Below are positions 1-6,854 of a DNA stretch of 8,076 bases, piece by piece. Source of the DNA: an uncultured Planctomycetaceae bacterium. Its GTDB lineage: Bacteria > Planctomycetota > Planctomycetia > Pirellulales > Lacipirellulaceae. The stretch is taken from assembly GCA_937860165.1 (NCBI GenBank), contig CALMBE010000624.1:1-8076 (forward strand), given 5' to 3'. Every line of letters starts with the position of its first letter. The stretch's first letter is position 1. The notes under the pieces were generated by a model. That model worked only from the letters and a program-made list of their open reading frames with translations. It was not told where the DNA came from and made no database searches. The translations under genes and the position numbers were made by a program.

Positions 1-759
1 CTCCCCGGCCAGGGCCTCGGCGACTTCGGCCCGCGGATGCGCGAACGCGGCGGTAGCGGCCGCGGCCTTCGCCATGTCCTCTCGCGAGAAACCGAGGGGG
101 TAGAAATCCGAGGCCTTGCCGCGCGACGCGAACTCGTTGTCGTTGCCGATCACCAGGGCAATCACATCGGGATAATTTGGCAAGACACGGAGCATCGCCT
201 CGACAAACAAATCGGTCCCTTTCTCGGGACGAACCCTGCCAATGGTGGCAACTCCTCGAGCGCCAGGGAATCCAGTCGCCTGCCAAGCCGCAGCGCGATC
301 GGGCGCGGGTCGAAAGCGGGTAGTATCGACACCATGCGGCACAACCGCCACGACATGGGGAACAAATTCGGCAGCCTTGGCACTGGTTGCGATGACCGCA
401 TCCATGCGCGAAATAAGTAACCGGGGAAACCAGGAATGCCGCCGGATTGCGGCGGAAGTGAAGACGGTCTTAATCGGGAACCGCAAAAGATCACGGGCGA
501 CCATGGCCCAGAACATTTCCAAATTGCGGCGTAGGTGCCAGATCACACAGGGCCGATTCTGAGGAACTTTCCAAGAACTGGCGAGAGCTTTCCACAGGGC
601 CACCGGCTTGGCTTTGACCGCGGGCAAAGGATAACCCGTCAGTAACAAGTCGTAGGATTGTTCTTGAAAGCGCAGCAGTTGATCGGCCGTGGCTGAAACC
701 CCGGTAAAATTTCGGTTAAAATTGGTGACAACCAACTCCGGTGACAAGCGCATTCGCAT
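1..759 (-). CDS. LpcC-like family 4 glycosyltransferase (C-terminus cut by window edge)
   Basis: The minus strand is open from an ATG at 759 to the window edge, giving 253 codons without a stop. The product resembles LPS-core mannosyltransferases of the LpcC type (GT4, GT-B fold), which transfer a sugar from a nucleotide donor to a growing glycan on the cytoplasmic face. Landmarks: NFNRNFTGVSATA at residues 13-25 (LpcC-like N-terminal loop), WHLRRNLEM at 74-82, TVFTSAA around 98-104, RMDAVIATSAKAA at 118-130, PHGVDTTRF at 141-149, and GRVRPEKGTDLFVEAM at 174-189. The last of these is the usual start of the donor-binding domain. GAGAGG lies about 10 bases before ATG 759; an ATG at 795 (12 residues longer) is also in frame, and so is one at 753. 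The gene is divergent from wecB. Residues after about 205 fit the family poorly and are much more GC-rich. The glycosyltransferase call is firm; the sugar specificity is inferred. Confidence 0.85.
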   Translation of the reverse strand, partial: MRMRLSPELVVTNFNRNFTGVSATADQLLRFQEQSYDLLLTGYPLPAVKAKPVALWKALASSWKVPQNRPCVIWHLRRNLEMFWAMVARDLLRFPIKTVFTSAAIRRHSWFPRLLISRMDAVIATSAKAAEFVPHVVAVVPHGVDTTRFRPAPDRAAAWQATGFPGARGVATIGRVRPEKGTDLFVEAMLRVLPNYPDVIALVIGNDNEFASRGKASDFYPLGFSREDMAKAAAATAAFAHPRAEVAEALAGE

Positions 760-847
760 GGGATTCGTGCCTCTCGATGCGTGCGAGAGTAACATTTAGC
801 ACGGCACCTGCCTGCGCGGATTTAGGCAACACTCGAACCAGTGCTAG

Positions 848-986
848 CTAGCGGTTTGTCACAGCCAAAAGTAGGGGTGCCTTTTGGGGTGCCATGCTCA
901 CGCTGGTACTCCGGCGTGGGCATGTGAATCGCCAGGAAGAGCATGGCCACAGCGGAGTACCACTGTGGCCATGGCACCCTTATTTT
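848..986 (+). repeat. Paired-hairpin (BIME-like) dispersed element, copy 1
   Basis: Two 32-bp imperfect palindromes, 893-924 and 942-973, are separated by 17 bases. Both begin and end with CATG. Hairpin A has a stem of about 14 bp with two G-T pairs, and hairpin B an 11-bp stem extended after one mismatch. Their central octamers are GGTACTCC in A and GGAGTACC in B, exact reverse complements, so the two hairpins are the same kind of unit in opposite orientation. Bases 882-986 reappear in inverted orientation at about 4581-4686, with hairpin A identical over all 32 bases. The left end, CTAGCGGTTTGTCA at 848-861, matches the ends of the element at 6855-6963 at 12 of 14 positions. The right end is not clear. 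The function could be transcript stabilisation, termination or a mobile-element remnant. Confidence 0.85.
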
Positions 987-1099
987 TCGGTTTTACAGCG
1001 ACCTCGGGAGATCGCCCCGCAGGTGTTAATTGTTCGGACCAAAACGCTGTTGGGAACAGGAATAAACGGGTGCTAGCTGGGAAGATTTGACTGTCTCCT

Positions 1100-1134
1100 T
1101 CGCAACTCGCAACTCGCGCCTCGAAACTCGCAAC
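1100..1134. repeat. Five-unit heptamer tandem array
   Basis: Five consecutive 7-base units read TCGCAAC, TCGCAAC, TCGCGCC, TCGAAAC and TCGCAAC. Each begins with TCG, and three are identical. The array is in non-coding sequence between the paired-hairpin element and a GC palindrome. No function can be read from it. Confidence 0.8.
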
Positions 1135-1147
1135 TTCCTAAAAAAAG

Positions 1148-1161
1148 GATGGGGCCCCATC
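1148..1161. repeat. Perfect 14-bp palindrome
   Basis: GATGGGGCCCCATC equals its own reverse complement and follows a run of seven A residues. It could be a binding site for a dimeric protein or chance; nothing nearby decides this. Confidence 0.5.
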
Positions 1162-1415
1162 GGGCATTCATTCGCGTTTCCAGCCACTTGGAAAGGTGGA
1201 TCCTGTTGAACCCCGGGTCGTGCGCTCTCGAGATGTCTCTCGCCCGGATTCCAGGGCGAAATAGTTGGCCATCGTCACACGGTCGGCAGAGATCAAAACT
1301 CCTCAGGCTCTTGCGAACGGGCGTTGTTATAGCAGAAGGGGTGGCACAATTTCTACAAAAAAATTTGGAAGTTTTTAGGCGCTGGGCGCTAGTTGCCGGA
1401 GGATCCCCGCGACTT

Positions 1416-1497
1416 ACGTCGGGGGCTAGTGTTAGACCTCCATATTCACGTCGGGGGCTAGTGTTGGACCTCCACATTCACGCCGGGGGCTAGTGTT
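1416..1497. repeat. 32-bp tandem direct repeat, about 2.5 copies
   Basis: Two full 32-bp units (1416-1447 and 1448-1479) differ at only two positions, and an 18-base partial third unit follows (1480-1497). Each carries the core CGGGGGCTAGTGTT. The units abut directly with no spacers, so this is not a CRISPR array. Just before it, CCCCGCGAC (1406-1414) can pair with GTCGGGG (1418-1424) of the first unit, with a two-base bulge. The array ends 67 bases before the wecB start, so it could affect its expression. Confidence 0.85.
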
Positions 1498-1564
1498 CTT
1501 GGCTGTCCTCAATCAAGATGGGGGCTGAGTTGCCGTAGTTGTTTTTTTCATTCGAGAATTGCGC

Positions 1565-2704
1565 ATGCCTGCCCGTGTTGCTGTATTGATGGGGACCCGT
1601 CCCGAGGCGATTAAGATGGCCCCGGTCGTGGCGGCGCTGCGAGCCAGTGAAAAGTTGCTGCCCGTGGTGATCAATGCTGGGCAACATCGGGAAATGATCC
1701 AACAAGTGATCGAGCTCTTTGGGATCCAAGTCGATACCGAGTTGGACGTGATGCTTCCCAATCAATCACTTGCGCAACTAACCGCCCGACTTGTAGAACG
1801 GATCGACGCGGCACTCGCCGAGTTGCAGCCCGATGTGGTGCTCGTGCAGGGCGACACCACCACCGTGTTCTGTGCCGCTTTGGCGAGCTTTTATCGCCGT
1901 ATTCCCGTGGGGCATGTCGAAGCTGGGCTGCGAACCGGGAACATGGATTCCCCGTTTCCCGAGGAAGCCAATCGCCGACTGACCAGCCCACTGGTGCGTT
2001 GGCATTACGCACCCACCGAGCGAGCCCGGCAGGCATTGTTGGCGGAAGGGATTTGCGAGTCTTCAGTCCTGGTAACCGGAAATACCGTTATCGACGCCCT
2101 CCTGATGGAGCTTGCCAGGCAACGTGAGCCCGCGGTACAGCGAGAAATTACCGAACGACTCGACCCACTGGTGGGAAGCGGCTGGCGGCAATGCGAGTTT
2201 TTACTGGTAACCGGCCATCGCCGAGAGAATTTTGGTGATGGATTCGAGGAAATTTGCACCGCGTTGGAAATGCTGGCCCAGCGGTTTCCTGAGATGCTGG
2301 TGATTTACCCGGTGCATTTGAATCCAAATGTTCGTGATACGGTTCACCGTCGGCTCGGGGCCTTAAGGAATATCCGGCTGATCGAACCACTTCCCTACTC
2401 GGAGTTCGTCGCCCTGGCGGCGGCCTGTCGGCTGATTCTTACCGACTCGGGTGGCGTGCAAGAAGAAGCGCCCACTCTGGGTAAACCGGTCCTCGTGATG
2501 CGGGACACCACGGAACGCCCCGAAGGAATCACGGCGGGGAGCGTGAAACTCGTCGGTGCCCAGGCGGACCGCATTTTTGCCGAAGCGGCCCGCTTGCTGA
2601 CCGATCCTTCTGCCTACGAAAAAATGGCAAACCGGTCGAATCCCTACGGCGATGGTCAGGCAGCACGTCGCATCGTCGAGCATTTGAGTGGGAATCTCGG
2701 TTGA
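1565..2704 (+). CDS. wecB: UDP-N-acetylglucosamine 2-epimerase (non-hydrolysing)
   Basis: This enzyme interconverts UDP-GlcNAc and UDP-ManNAc in the cytoplasm, supplying ManNAc or ManNAcA for surface glycans. The 379-residue product has the normal family length and all its hallmarks: MGTRPEAIKMAPV at 9-21, QGDTTT at 95-100 (Asp97), HVEAGLRT at 117-124 (Glu119), PEEANRR at 132-138, VTGNTVIDAL at 170-179, TGHRREN at 216-222 (His218), YPVHLNPNV downstream, and the UDP-binding DSGGVQEEAP and RDTTERPEG segments. These match the acidic and His catalytic residues known for E. coli WecB. Start: ATG 1565 is preferred; an in-frame TTG at 1559 would add two residues, and only a weak GAGA precedes either. 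The gene is followed by a 105-base gap, so the next gene may have its own promoter. wecB and mnaA are names for the same function. The neighbouring WecA-like transferase and flippase support a role in glycan supply. Confidence 0.95.
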   Translation: MPARVAVLMGTRPEAIKMAPVVAALRASEKLLPVVINAGQHREMIQQVIELFGIQVDTELDVMLPNQSLAQLTARLVERIDAALAELQPDVVLVQGDTTTVFCAALASFYRRIPVGHVEAGLRTGNMDSPFPEEANRRLTSPLVRWHYAPTERARQALLAEGICESSVLVTGNTVIDALLMELARQREPAVQREITERLDPLVGSGWRQCEFLLVTGHRRENFGDGFEEICTALEMLAQRFPEMLVIYPVHLNPNVRDTVHRRLGALRNIRLIEPLPYSEFVALAAACRLILTDSGGVQEEAPTLGKPVLVMRDTTERPEGITAGSVKLVGAQADRIFAEAARLLTDPSAYEKMANRSNPYGDGQAARRIVEHLSGNLG

Positions 2705-2715
2705 ACTTCGTCAAG

Positions 2716-2744
2716 TTGTTTGCAATTGGGCGAAGGTCTAGAAT
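2716..2744 (+). promoter_or_regulatory. Possible sigma-70-type promoter for the TIGR03790 gene
   Basis: TTGTTT (2716-2721) and TAGAAT (2739-2744) are separated by exactly 17 bases, between the wecB stop and the next gene. The -10 matches the consensus at five of six positions and the -35 at three. The predicted start of transcription would lie about 60 bases before the ATG at 2810. This rests on pattern matching alone. Confidence 0.3.
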
Positions 2745-2809
2745 CCACCAAGGACATAGCGAAGACTCGCTGTGCGGGAAACATTCGACTAACGGACTCG
2801 GGTTTGACC

Positions 2810-4516
2810 ATGATGGCGCTGAAATTGATTGTGCTCTTATCCCTGCTGCTGTTTTTTTCCCACGCAAATAGTTGGGCGGGGGGCGGGCCGGAAAATGTGT
2901 TTCTGGTGGTCAACCAAAACAGCCCCGAATCGTTGACCGTGGCGAATCACTATATCGAGCTGCGCAAAATCCCGCCGACCAATGTGTTCTATCTCGCCTA
3001 TCCACCATTGAAGGCGGCCACCTCGGGGCCTGAATTCACGCTGCATGTTCTCGATCCCCTGTTCAAGGAAATCGAGCAGCGAAAACTGACGAACCAAATC
3101 GACTATGTCGTCTACTCCACGAATTTCCCGTGGCGTGTCGACTTCGGCAAGAGTTTTCCCGGGGAGACATTCCCTCGCGAAATGAACCCGATTGTCTCGC
3201 CTACCAGCGCCACTTTCCTCTACGCTTTTATCCAACACAAACGCAAGGAAATGATGAACCTGGGTGCGAATTTCTATTGTGCCCCCTTCAATCCGATGTT
3301 CGTAGCCTCGCGAGGATTTCGCTCTAGCTATCGGTGGTCCCTGGGGGGCAGGAGGGCGGGGGCCGAAGGGTTGCCCTATATGTTGTCAGCGATGTTGGGA
3401 GTCACTTCCGTGCCAGGCAATACGGTCGACGAAATCGCTTGGTACTTAAAACGCGCTGCCGGGGCGGATGGAACTTCGCCCAAGGGGACCATCTATTACG
3501 CCAAGAACGACACGATCCGGTCGACCGTCCGTGATAAGGAATTTCCCGATGCGGCCCGCTTGGTGCAAACTACTGGCGTGCGGGCTGAAATCTTCACCGG
3601 CTTCTATCCCCTGAATAAGTCCGATATCGCAGGGGTGACCTGCGGGCACAGTCTCGTCAATCCTGCTGTTTCTAAGAGCATTCATTTGCCGGGGGCGTTT
3701 TGCGATAATTTTACCAGTGCGGGTGGGCAATTTCTTCCCAACAAGGGACAAACTTGCATTAGTGAATTTCTGCGACTGGGGGCTGCTGGGGCCTGCGGTT
3801 CGATTGTCGAGCCTTATGCCATCCCGATGAAGTTCCCCAACGCCTCGTTCAACGTGCATTACGTCCACGGCTGTTCCTTGGCCGAGTCGTACTACCAATC
3901 GGTCTCGGCTCCGTTTCAACAGATTTTGATCGGCGATCCGCTCTGCCAACCTTGGGCGAAGATTCCTGCCGTCAAACTGAAAGGCCTCGAGAACAAAGCT
4001 GTTCTCGCTGGAAAGGTTGAGTTTTCGGCAACGGCGGAAAATGCCGAGGAGGGTGTCGCTTCCTTCCGGCTTTTCATCGATGGGTCGCTGCACGAAGAAA
4101 GCCGGCCGAACGATTCCTTGGAGCTCGACACGACCACTCTGGCGGATGGTTACCACGAGATTCGGGTGGTCGCGGTCGATAGCACTCCGATCGAAACACA
4201 AGGTCGCTGGATTGGCGAAGTAACCGTTAAGAACGGTACAGACGCGATACAACTCTCAATTAACAAGGATTCGCTCTCACCGGCATCGGGTCAGCTCGTG
4301 CTCAATTTATTTGCAACGACAGCGGTTCCTGCCGAGGTTTACGGCAACGGAAAGAAATTGGGAGTCGTAGCCACTGGGACCGGGCACCTCTCGGTAGGAA
4401 AACTCAAAATCGGATCGGGCCCGATTACGTTCCAAGCGGTTTCGACGGGGGAACCCCAACTGCGTTCGCGGCCTGTCGTAGCCATGATCCCTTGGGTGAA
4501 ACCTGCCGCCCCCTGA
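2810..4516 (+). CDS. Secreted TIGR03790-family protein with Ig-like C-terminal region
   Basis: A 568-residue product beginning at ATG 2810, where a hydrophobic signal peptide (residues 1-23, SWA cleavage motif) directly follows the start. An in-frame ATG at 2720 would place 30 polar residues before it and is unlikely. PENVFLVVNQNSPES near residue 27, the NFPWRVDF segment, GACGSIVEPYA (about 327-338, Cys329) and ESYYQSV with GDPLCQPW (375-382) are typical of the uncharacterised TIGR03790 family, which is found in planctomycetes, cyanobacteria and some other bacteria. From about residue 388 the protein becomes beta-rich and Ig-like (FRLFIDGSL, DGYHEIRVVAVD), followed by about 95 more beta-rich residues. 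The core loosely recalls caspase-like C25 peptidases, but no His-Cys pair can be assigned with confidence. Function is unknown; location between wecB and a WecA-like gene hints at an envelope or exopolysaccharide link. Confidence 0.88.
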   Translation: MMALKLIVLLSLLLFFSHANSWAGGGPENVFLVVNQNSPESLTVANHYIELRKIPPTNVFYLAYPPLKAATSGPEFTLHVLDPLFKEIEQRKLTNQIDYVVYSTNFPWRVDFGKSFPGETFPREMNPIVSPTSATFLYAFIQHKRKEMMNLGANFYCAPFNPMFVASRGFRSSYRWSLGGRRAGAEGLPYMLSAMLGVTSVPGNTVDEIAWYLKRAAGADGTSPKGTIYYAKNDTIRSTVRDKEFPDAARLVQTTGVRAEIFTGFYPLNKSDIAGVTCGHSLVNPAVSKSIHLPGAFCDNFTSAGGQFLPNKGQTCISEFLRLGAAGACGSIVEPYAIPMKFPNASFNVHYVHGCSLAESYYQSVSAPFQQILIGDPLCQPWAKIPAVKLKGLENKAVLAGKVEFSATAENAEEGVASFRLFIDGSLHEESRPNDSLELDTTTLADGYHEIRVVAVDSTPIETQGRWIGEVTVKNGTDAIQLSINKDSLSPASGQLVLNLFATTAVPAEVYGNGKKLGVVATGTGHLSVGKLKIGSGPITFQAVSTGEPQLRSRPVVAMIPWVKPAAP

Positions 4517-4563
4517 TGCCCATTTTGGCTTCCGCGATGCGAGAAATCGTAGCGGCCCGGGGA

Positions 4564-4707
4564 TAGACTTTGTCAAACTGAAAATTGAGGGTGCCATGGC
4601 CACGGCGGTACTCCGCTGTGGCCATGCTTGTTCGGCCATTCACATGCCCACGCCGGAGTACCAGCGTGAGCATGGCAACCCAAAATAACGTTTTGACAAA
4701 TCCTTAG
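4564..4707 (-). repeat. Paired-hairpin (BIME-like) dispersed element, copy 2 (inverted)
   Basis: This is the reverse-complement counterpart of the element at 848-986. Palindromes lie at 4595-4626 and 4643-4674 (32 bp each), separated by 16 bases. The 4643-4674 palindrome is identical to the one at 893-924 when reversed; the other differs at two bases, leaving one stem mismatch in each copy at different positions. The two copies differ slightly in the spacer. The element is bounded by TTTGTCAAA (4569-4577) and TTTGACAAA (4692-4700). Read inward, the right end is CTAAGGATTTGTCA and the left end TAGACTTTGTCA, both resembling the ends of the 6855-6963 element. It starts about 50 bases after the stop of the TIGR03790 gene, so its transcript could form a 3' hairpin, but there is no U-run typical of a terminator. 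Confidence 0.85.
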
Positions 4708-5309
4708 TGGATTTATGCAATCTCAAGGTCGATCAACTTGGGAAAACTCCTTGTTCGAGTTACCTCCCGGGGGGCCTGTCCATGCTGGGTGAGGTTGCAA
4801 AAAGGCATCATTTTTTGGTCCCGAGAGTCGAATTCGTTGACTCTTTCGAGCCCCAGAGAGAGAATGCCACAGGTGGGATAACTTTTCAGATTGCCGGCCG
4901 GGGGTCGCCGGTAAGTTATTTGCAGGCAATGGCTTGCGCTATCGCAATGTCTACTAAGCCTTATTCAGTTCTTGGCTGCTTTGTGTTATTGGCTTGAAGA
5001 TTGCACTGCGATGGGAATCGTAATGTTAGTGGGCGAGCTCTGGGTTTCGCGCTTTCGTCATCTGCTATCGTGGAACGCTTGGGCAGGGCTGCCACTTAGC
5101 TGGTGAGCTGAGCAGGCCCTATTCAGGTGACTCCTGGCAGCCGACAATGACAAGAGTTGGGGATTTCTTCGATCGAAAGCTGAATTCTAGGTTTCGAGAA
5201 ATGGAATCCTCATTAACGCTTAACAACCAATCGCTACAAGAAACGCTAATACGCGAATACTGAGAGTTTGGATTTCGATTTTTTAGATGGGGCAGGGAGT
5301 CGACGGAAT
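4708..5309. other. Long non-coding stretch upstream of the WecA-like gene
   Basis: About 600 bases without a recognisable gene. A 96-codon open frame beginning at a GTG (4707) overlaps the end of the repeat element, has no clear ribosome-binding site and no family signature, so it is not called. A short hairpin (GAGTC/GACTC, near 4826-4844) and a possible sigma-54 site at 4989-5005 are the only structures noted. The size suggests a long leader or regulatory region, or a decayed gene. Confidence 0.5.
4989..5005 (+). promoter_or_regulatory. Possible sigma-54 (-24/-12) promoter
   Basis: TTGGCTTGAAGATTGCA has GG and GC separated by exactly 10 bases and a full TTGCA -12 element. The -24 box lacks the usual ACG after TGGC. 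It points towards the WecA-like gene but lies about 300 bases before its start, which would give a long leader. No activator site was recognised upstream, so a chance match is quite possible. Confidence 0.25.
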
Positions 5310-6836
5310 ATGCTGTTTTATTTACTCGCCGTGTGTTGTATCGCAGTCGTGGTGAGCTACGCGATCTCCAATTTTGTGGGGGTGATGGCTCCCGATTGGG
5401 GTCTCGTGGATCGGCCCGACGGGCATCACAAGAGCCATGGGCGAGAAGTTGCGCTCGGGGGCGGCCTCGCGGTTTTCCTGGCGGCGACGGTTACATTTGG
5501 GGTCGAATATATTTCGTCCGACCATCTGCAGAAACACCTCGGGGATCAGCGATCTTTTTTGGGTGGAATGCTGCTGGCTGGCGCGTGGATCGTGGCCCTG
5601 GGCCTGTATGACGATCGCTATGGCATGAAGGGACGCTATAAGCTCGTAGGCCAGTTGATCGCGACTTTGATCGTGATCGCGTCGGGGGTGAGAATCAACG
5701 CCTTCTCGGTCTTCGATCACAAGGTCTCGCTGGAAATGTTTTCCATTCCGTTCACGATTTTCTGGCTCTTAGGTGCGATCAACTCGCTCAACTTGCTCGA
5801 TGGCATCGACGGGTTGGCGACCACGATCGGCATCATTCTCTGTGCGACCATCTCGGTCATCGCCTTGGTGTTTAATCAACCCGCGGTCGCGGTGGTGGCG
5901 GCAGTGTTTGTCGGCAGCTTGTTGGGATTTTTACGATTCAATTTTCCCCCAGCCAAGATGTTTCTGGGTGATGCCGGGAGTATGCTCATCGGGCTGGTCG
6001 TCGGCACGCTGGCAATCGCCGGTTCGATGAAGGGCCCAGCAACGGTTGCCATGGCTGCCCCCTTGGCCATCTGGGCACTTCCGATCTTCGATTCCCTGGC
6101 TGCCATCATGCGGCGGAAACTCTCGGGTCGCAGCATCTATGCTACGGATCGGGGGCATCTCCACCATCGCCTGATGACGGTCTTCGGAAAGAACACACGC
6201 GTGTTGGCGGTCGCCGCTTCGTGTTGTGCCGTCACCTGTGCCGGGGCACTGGTCAGCACGTTTATGGGCAACGATTTAGTAGCGCTGCTTTCGATATTTT
6301 CGGTTCTTTGTATTTTGGTGGTGACGCAGGTCTTTGGTCACATCGAGTTAGTGATGCTGATCAGTCGCGTCAAGGGATTGTTGCTCTCGATCTTCCGCCA
6401 CAATAAGGAAAGCCAGTATTCATTCCGCTTGCAAGGCAACCGCGACTGGAACATGTTGTGGGAATCGGTGATTGAATTCTCTCAGAAGCTCAGCTTGATC
6501 GAAGTGGTGCTAGACGTGAACCTAGCCGCAGCCCAAGAAGGGTTCCACGCTTCCTGGCGTCGACCAAGCTCCTCTGAGAAGCAGGATCGCTGGAATGCCG
6601 AGGTTCCACTGTTCTCGGGCGAGCATGTCATCGGTCGGTTGCGGGTTTGTGGTACGCGTCCGGCGGGGATGTCTTCCTGCGAGACGATCAACCAATTATT
6701 CGAACTTTTGGAGCCACTCGAGGCCGAGATAGTTTCCACAGCCTCGAACCCTGGAAATCGGGAAACTAGCGCACTGAACCATCGTGCCGTGAGGAATGGA
6801 ACTTCCCCCACGGTCCAAGTGCCCGTCTCCTCCTGA
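5310..6836 (+). CDS. WecA/MraY-family polyprenyl-phosphate sugar-1-phosphate transferase with C-terminal extension
   Basis: An integral membrane enzyme that transfers a sugar-1-phosphate, probably GlcNAc-1-P or a related sugar, from its UDP donor to undecaprenyl phosphate, starting glycan assembly. With ATG 5310 the product has 508 residues; GGGAG lies 10 bases before it. An in-frame TTG at 5268 has no well-spaced ribosome-binding site. Family motifs are intact: DRPDGHHKSHG at 34-44, the DDR pair (Asp101, Asp102), NSLNLLDGIDGL at 158-169 (Asp164, Asp167), FLGDAGS at 218-224, FDS near 260, and the WecA-type His motif DRGHLHHRL at 280-288. Many hydrophobic segments cover residues 1 to about 365. 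The remaining 140 or so residues are soluble and not part of the usual WecA core. The UDP-GlcNAc/ManNAc epimerase upstream and the flippase downstream support a glycan-initiation role. GlcNAc specificity is inferred; a cell-wall MraY is unlikely given the neighbours and the motif forms. Confidence 0.92.
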   Translation: MLFYLLAVCCIAVVVSYAISNFVGVMAPDWGLVDRPDGHHKSHGREVALGGGLAVFLAATVTFGVEYISSDHLQKHLGDQRSFLGGMLLAGAWIVALGLYDDRYGMKGRYKLVGQLIATLIVIASGVRINAFSVFDHKVSLEMFSIPFTIFWLLGAINSLNLLDGIDGLATTIGIILCATISVIALVFNQPAVAVVAAVFVGSLLGFLRFNFPPAKMFLGDAGSMLIGLVVGTLAIAGSMKGPATVAMAAPLAIWALPIFDSLAAIMRRKLSGRSIYATDRGHLHHRLMTVFGKNTRVLAVAASCCAVTCAGALVSTFMGNDLVALLSIFSVLCILVVTQVFGHIELVMLISRVKGLLLSIFRHNKESQYSFRLQGNRDWNMLWESVIEFSQKLSLIEVVLDVNLAAAQEGFHASWRRPSSSEKQDRWNAEVPLFSGEHVIGRLRVCGTRPAGMSSCETINQLFELLEPLEAEIVSTASNPGNRETSALNHRAVRNGTSPTVQVPVSS

Positions 6837-6854
6837 TCCTGCCCTCCCCGCAGC

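Larger units (their letters stand above)
760..1564. other. Repeat-rich intergenic region between divergent genes
   Basis: About 800 bases separate the divergent glycosyltransferase and epimerase genes. Short open frames occur on both strands, but none shows a recognisable protein family, and several cross the repeats. The region holds a paired-hairpin element, a heptamer array, a 14-bp perfect palindrome and a 32-bp tandem repeat, each listed separately. Promoters for both flanking genes should lie here, but no convincing -35/-10 pair stands out. Confidence 0.7.

Noticed and set aside
37..562. Plus-strand open frames opposite the glycosyltransferase (127 and 106 codons)
   Set aside because: The minus-strand reading carries clear GT4 motifs throughout, so these are antisense shadows.
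1342..1358. Sigma-54 promoter at TGGCAC upstream of wecB
   Set aside because: The -24 box is good, but the bases at the -12 position do not give TTGC at the required spacing.
1073..1493. Open frames on both strands in the wecB upstream region (134 and 114 codons)
   Set aside because: They run through the heptamer array, palindrome and 32-bp repeats and have no recognisable protein features.
1416..1497. CRISPR array
   Set aside because: The 32-bp units abut with no spacers, only about 2.5 copies exist, and no cas genes are nearby.
3446..4252. Minus-strand open frame of 268 codons within the TIGR03790 gene
   Set aside because: It is long but antisense to a gene with a signal peptide and family motifs; its translation shows no domain.
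4595..4674. Rho-independent terminator after the TIGR03790 gene
   Set aside because: The hairpins are strong but not followed by a T-run, and the same structure occurs elsewhere as a dispersed repeat.
4707..4997. GTG-started open frame of 96 codons
   Set aside because: It overlaps the end of a repeat element, has no clear ribosome-binding site, and its translation shows no family motif or typical composition.
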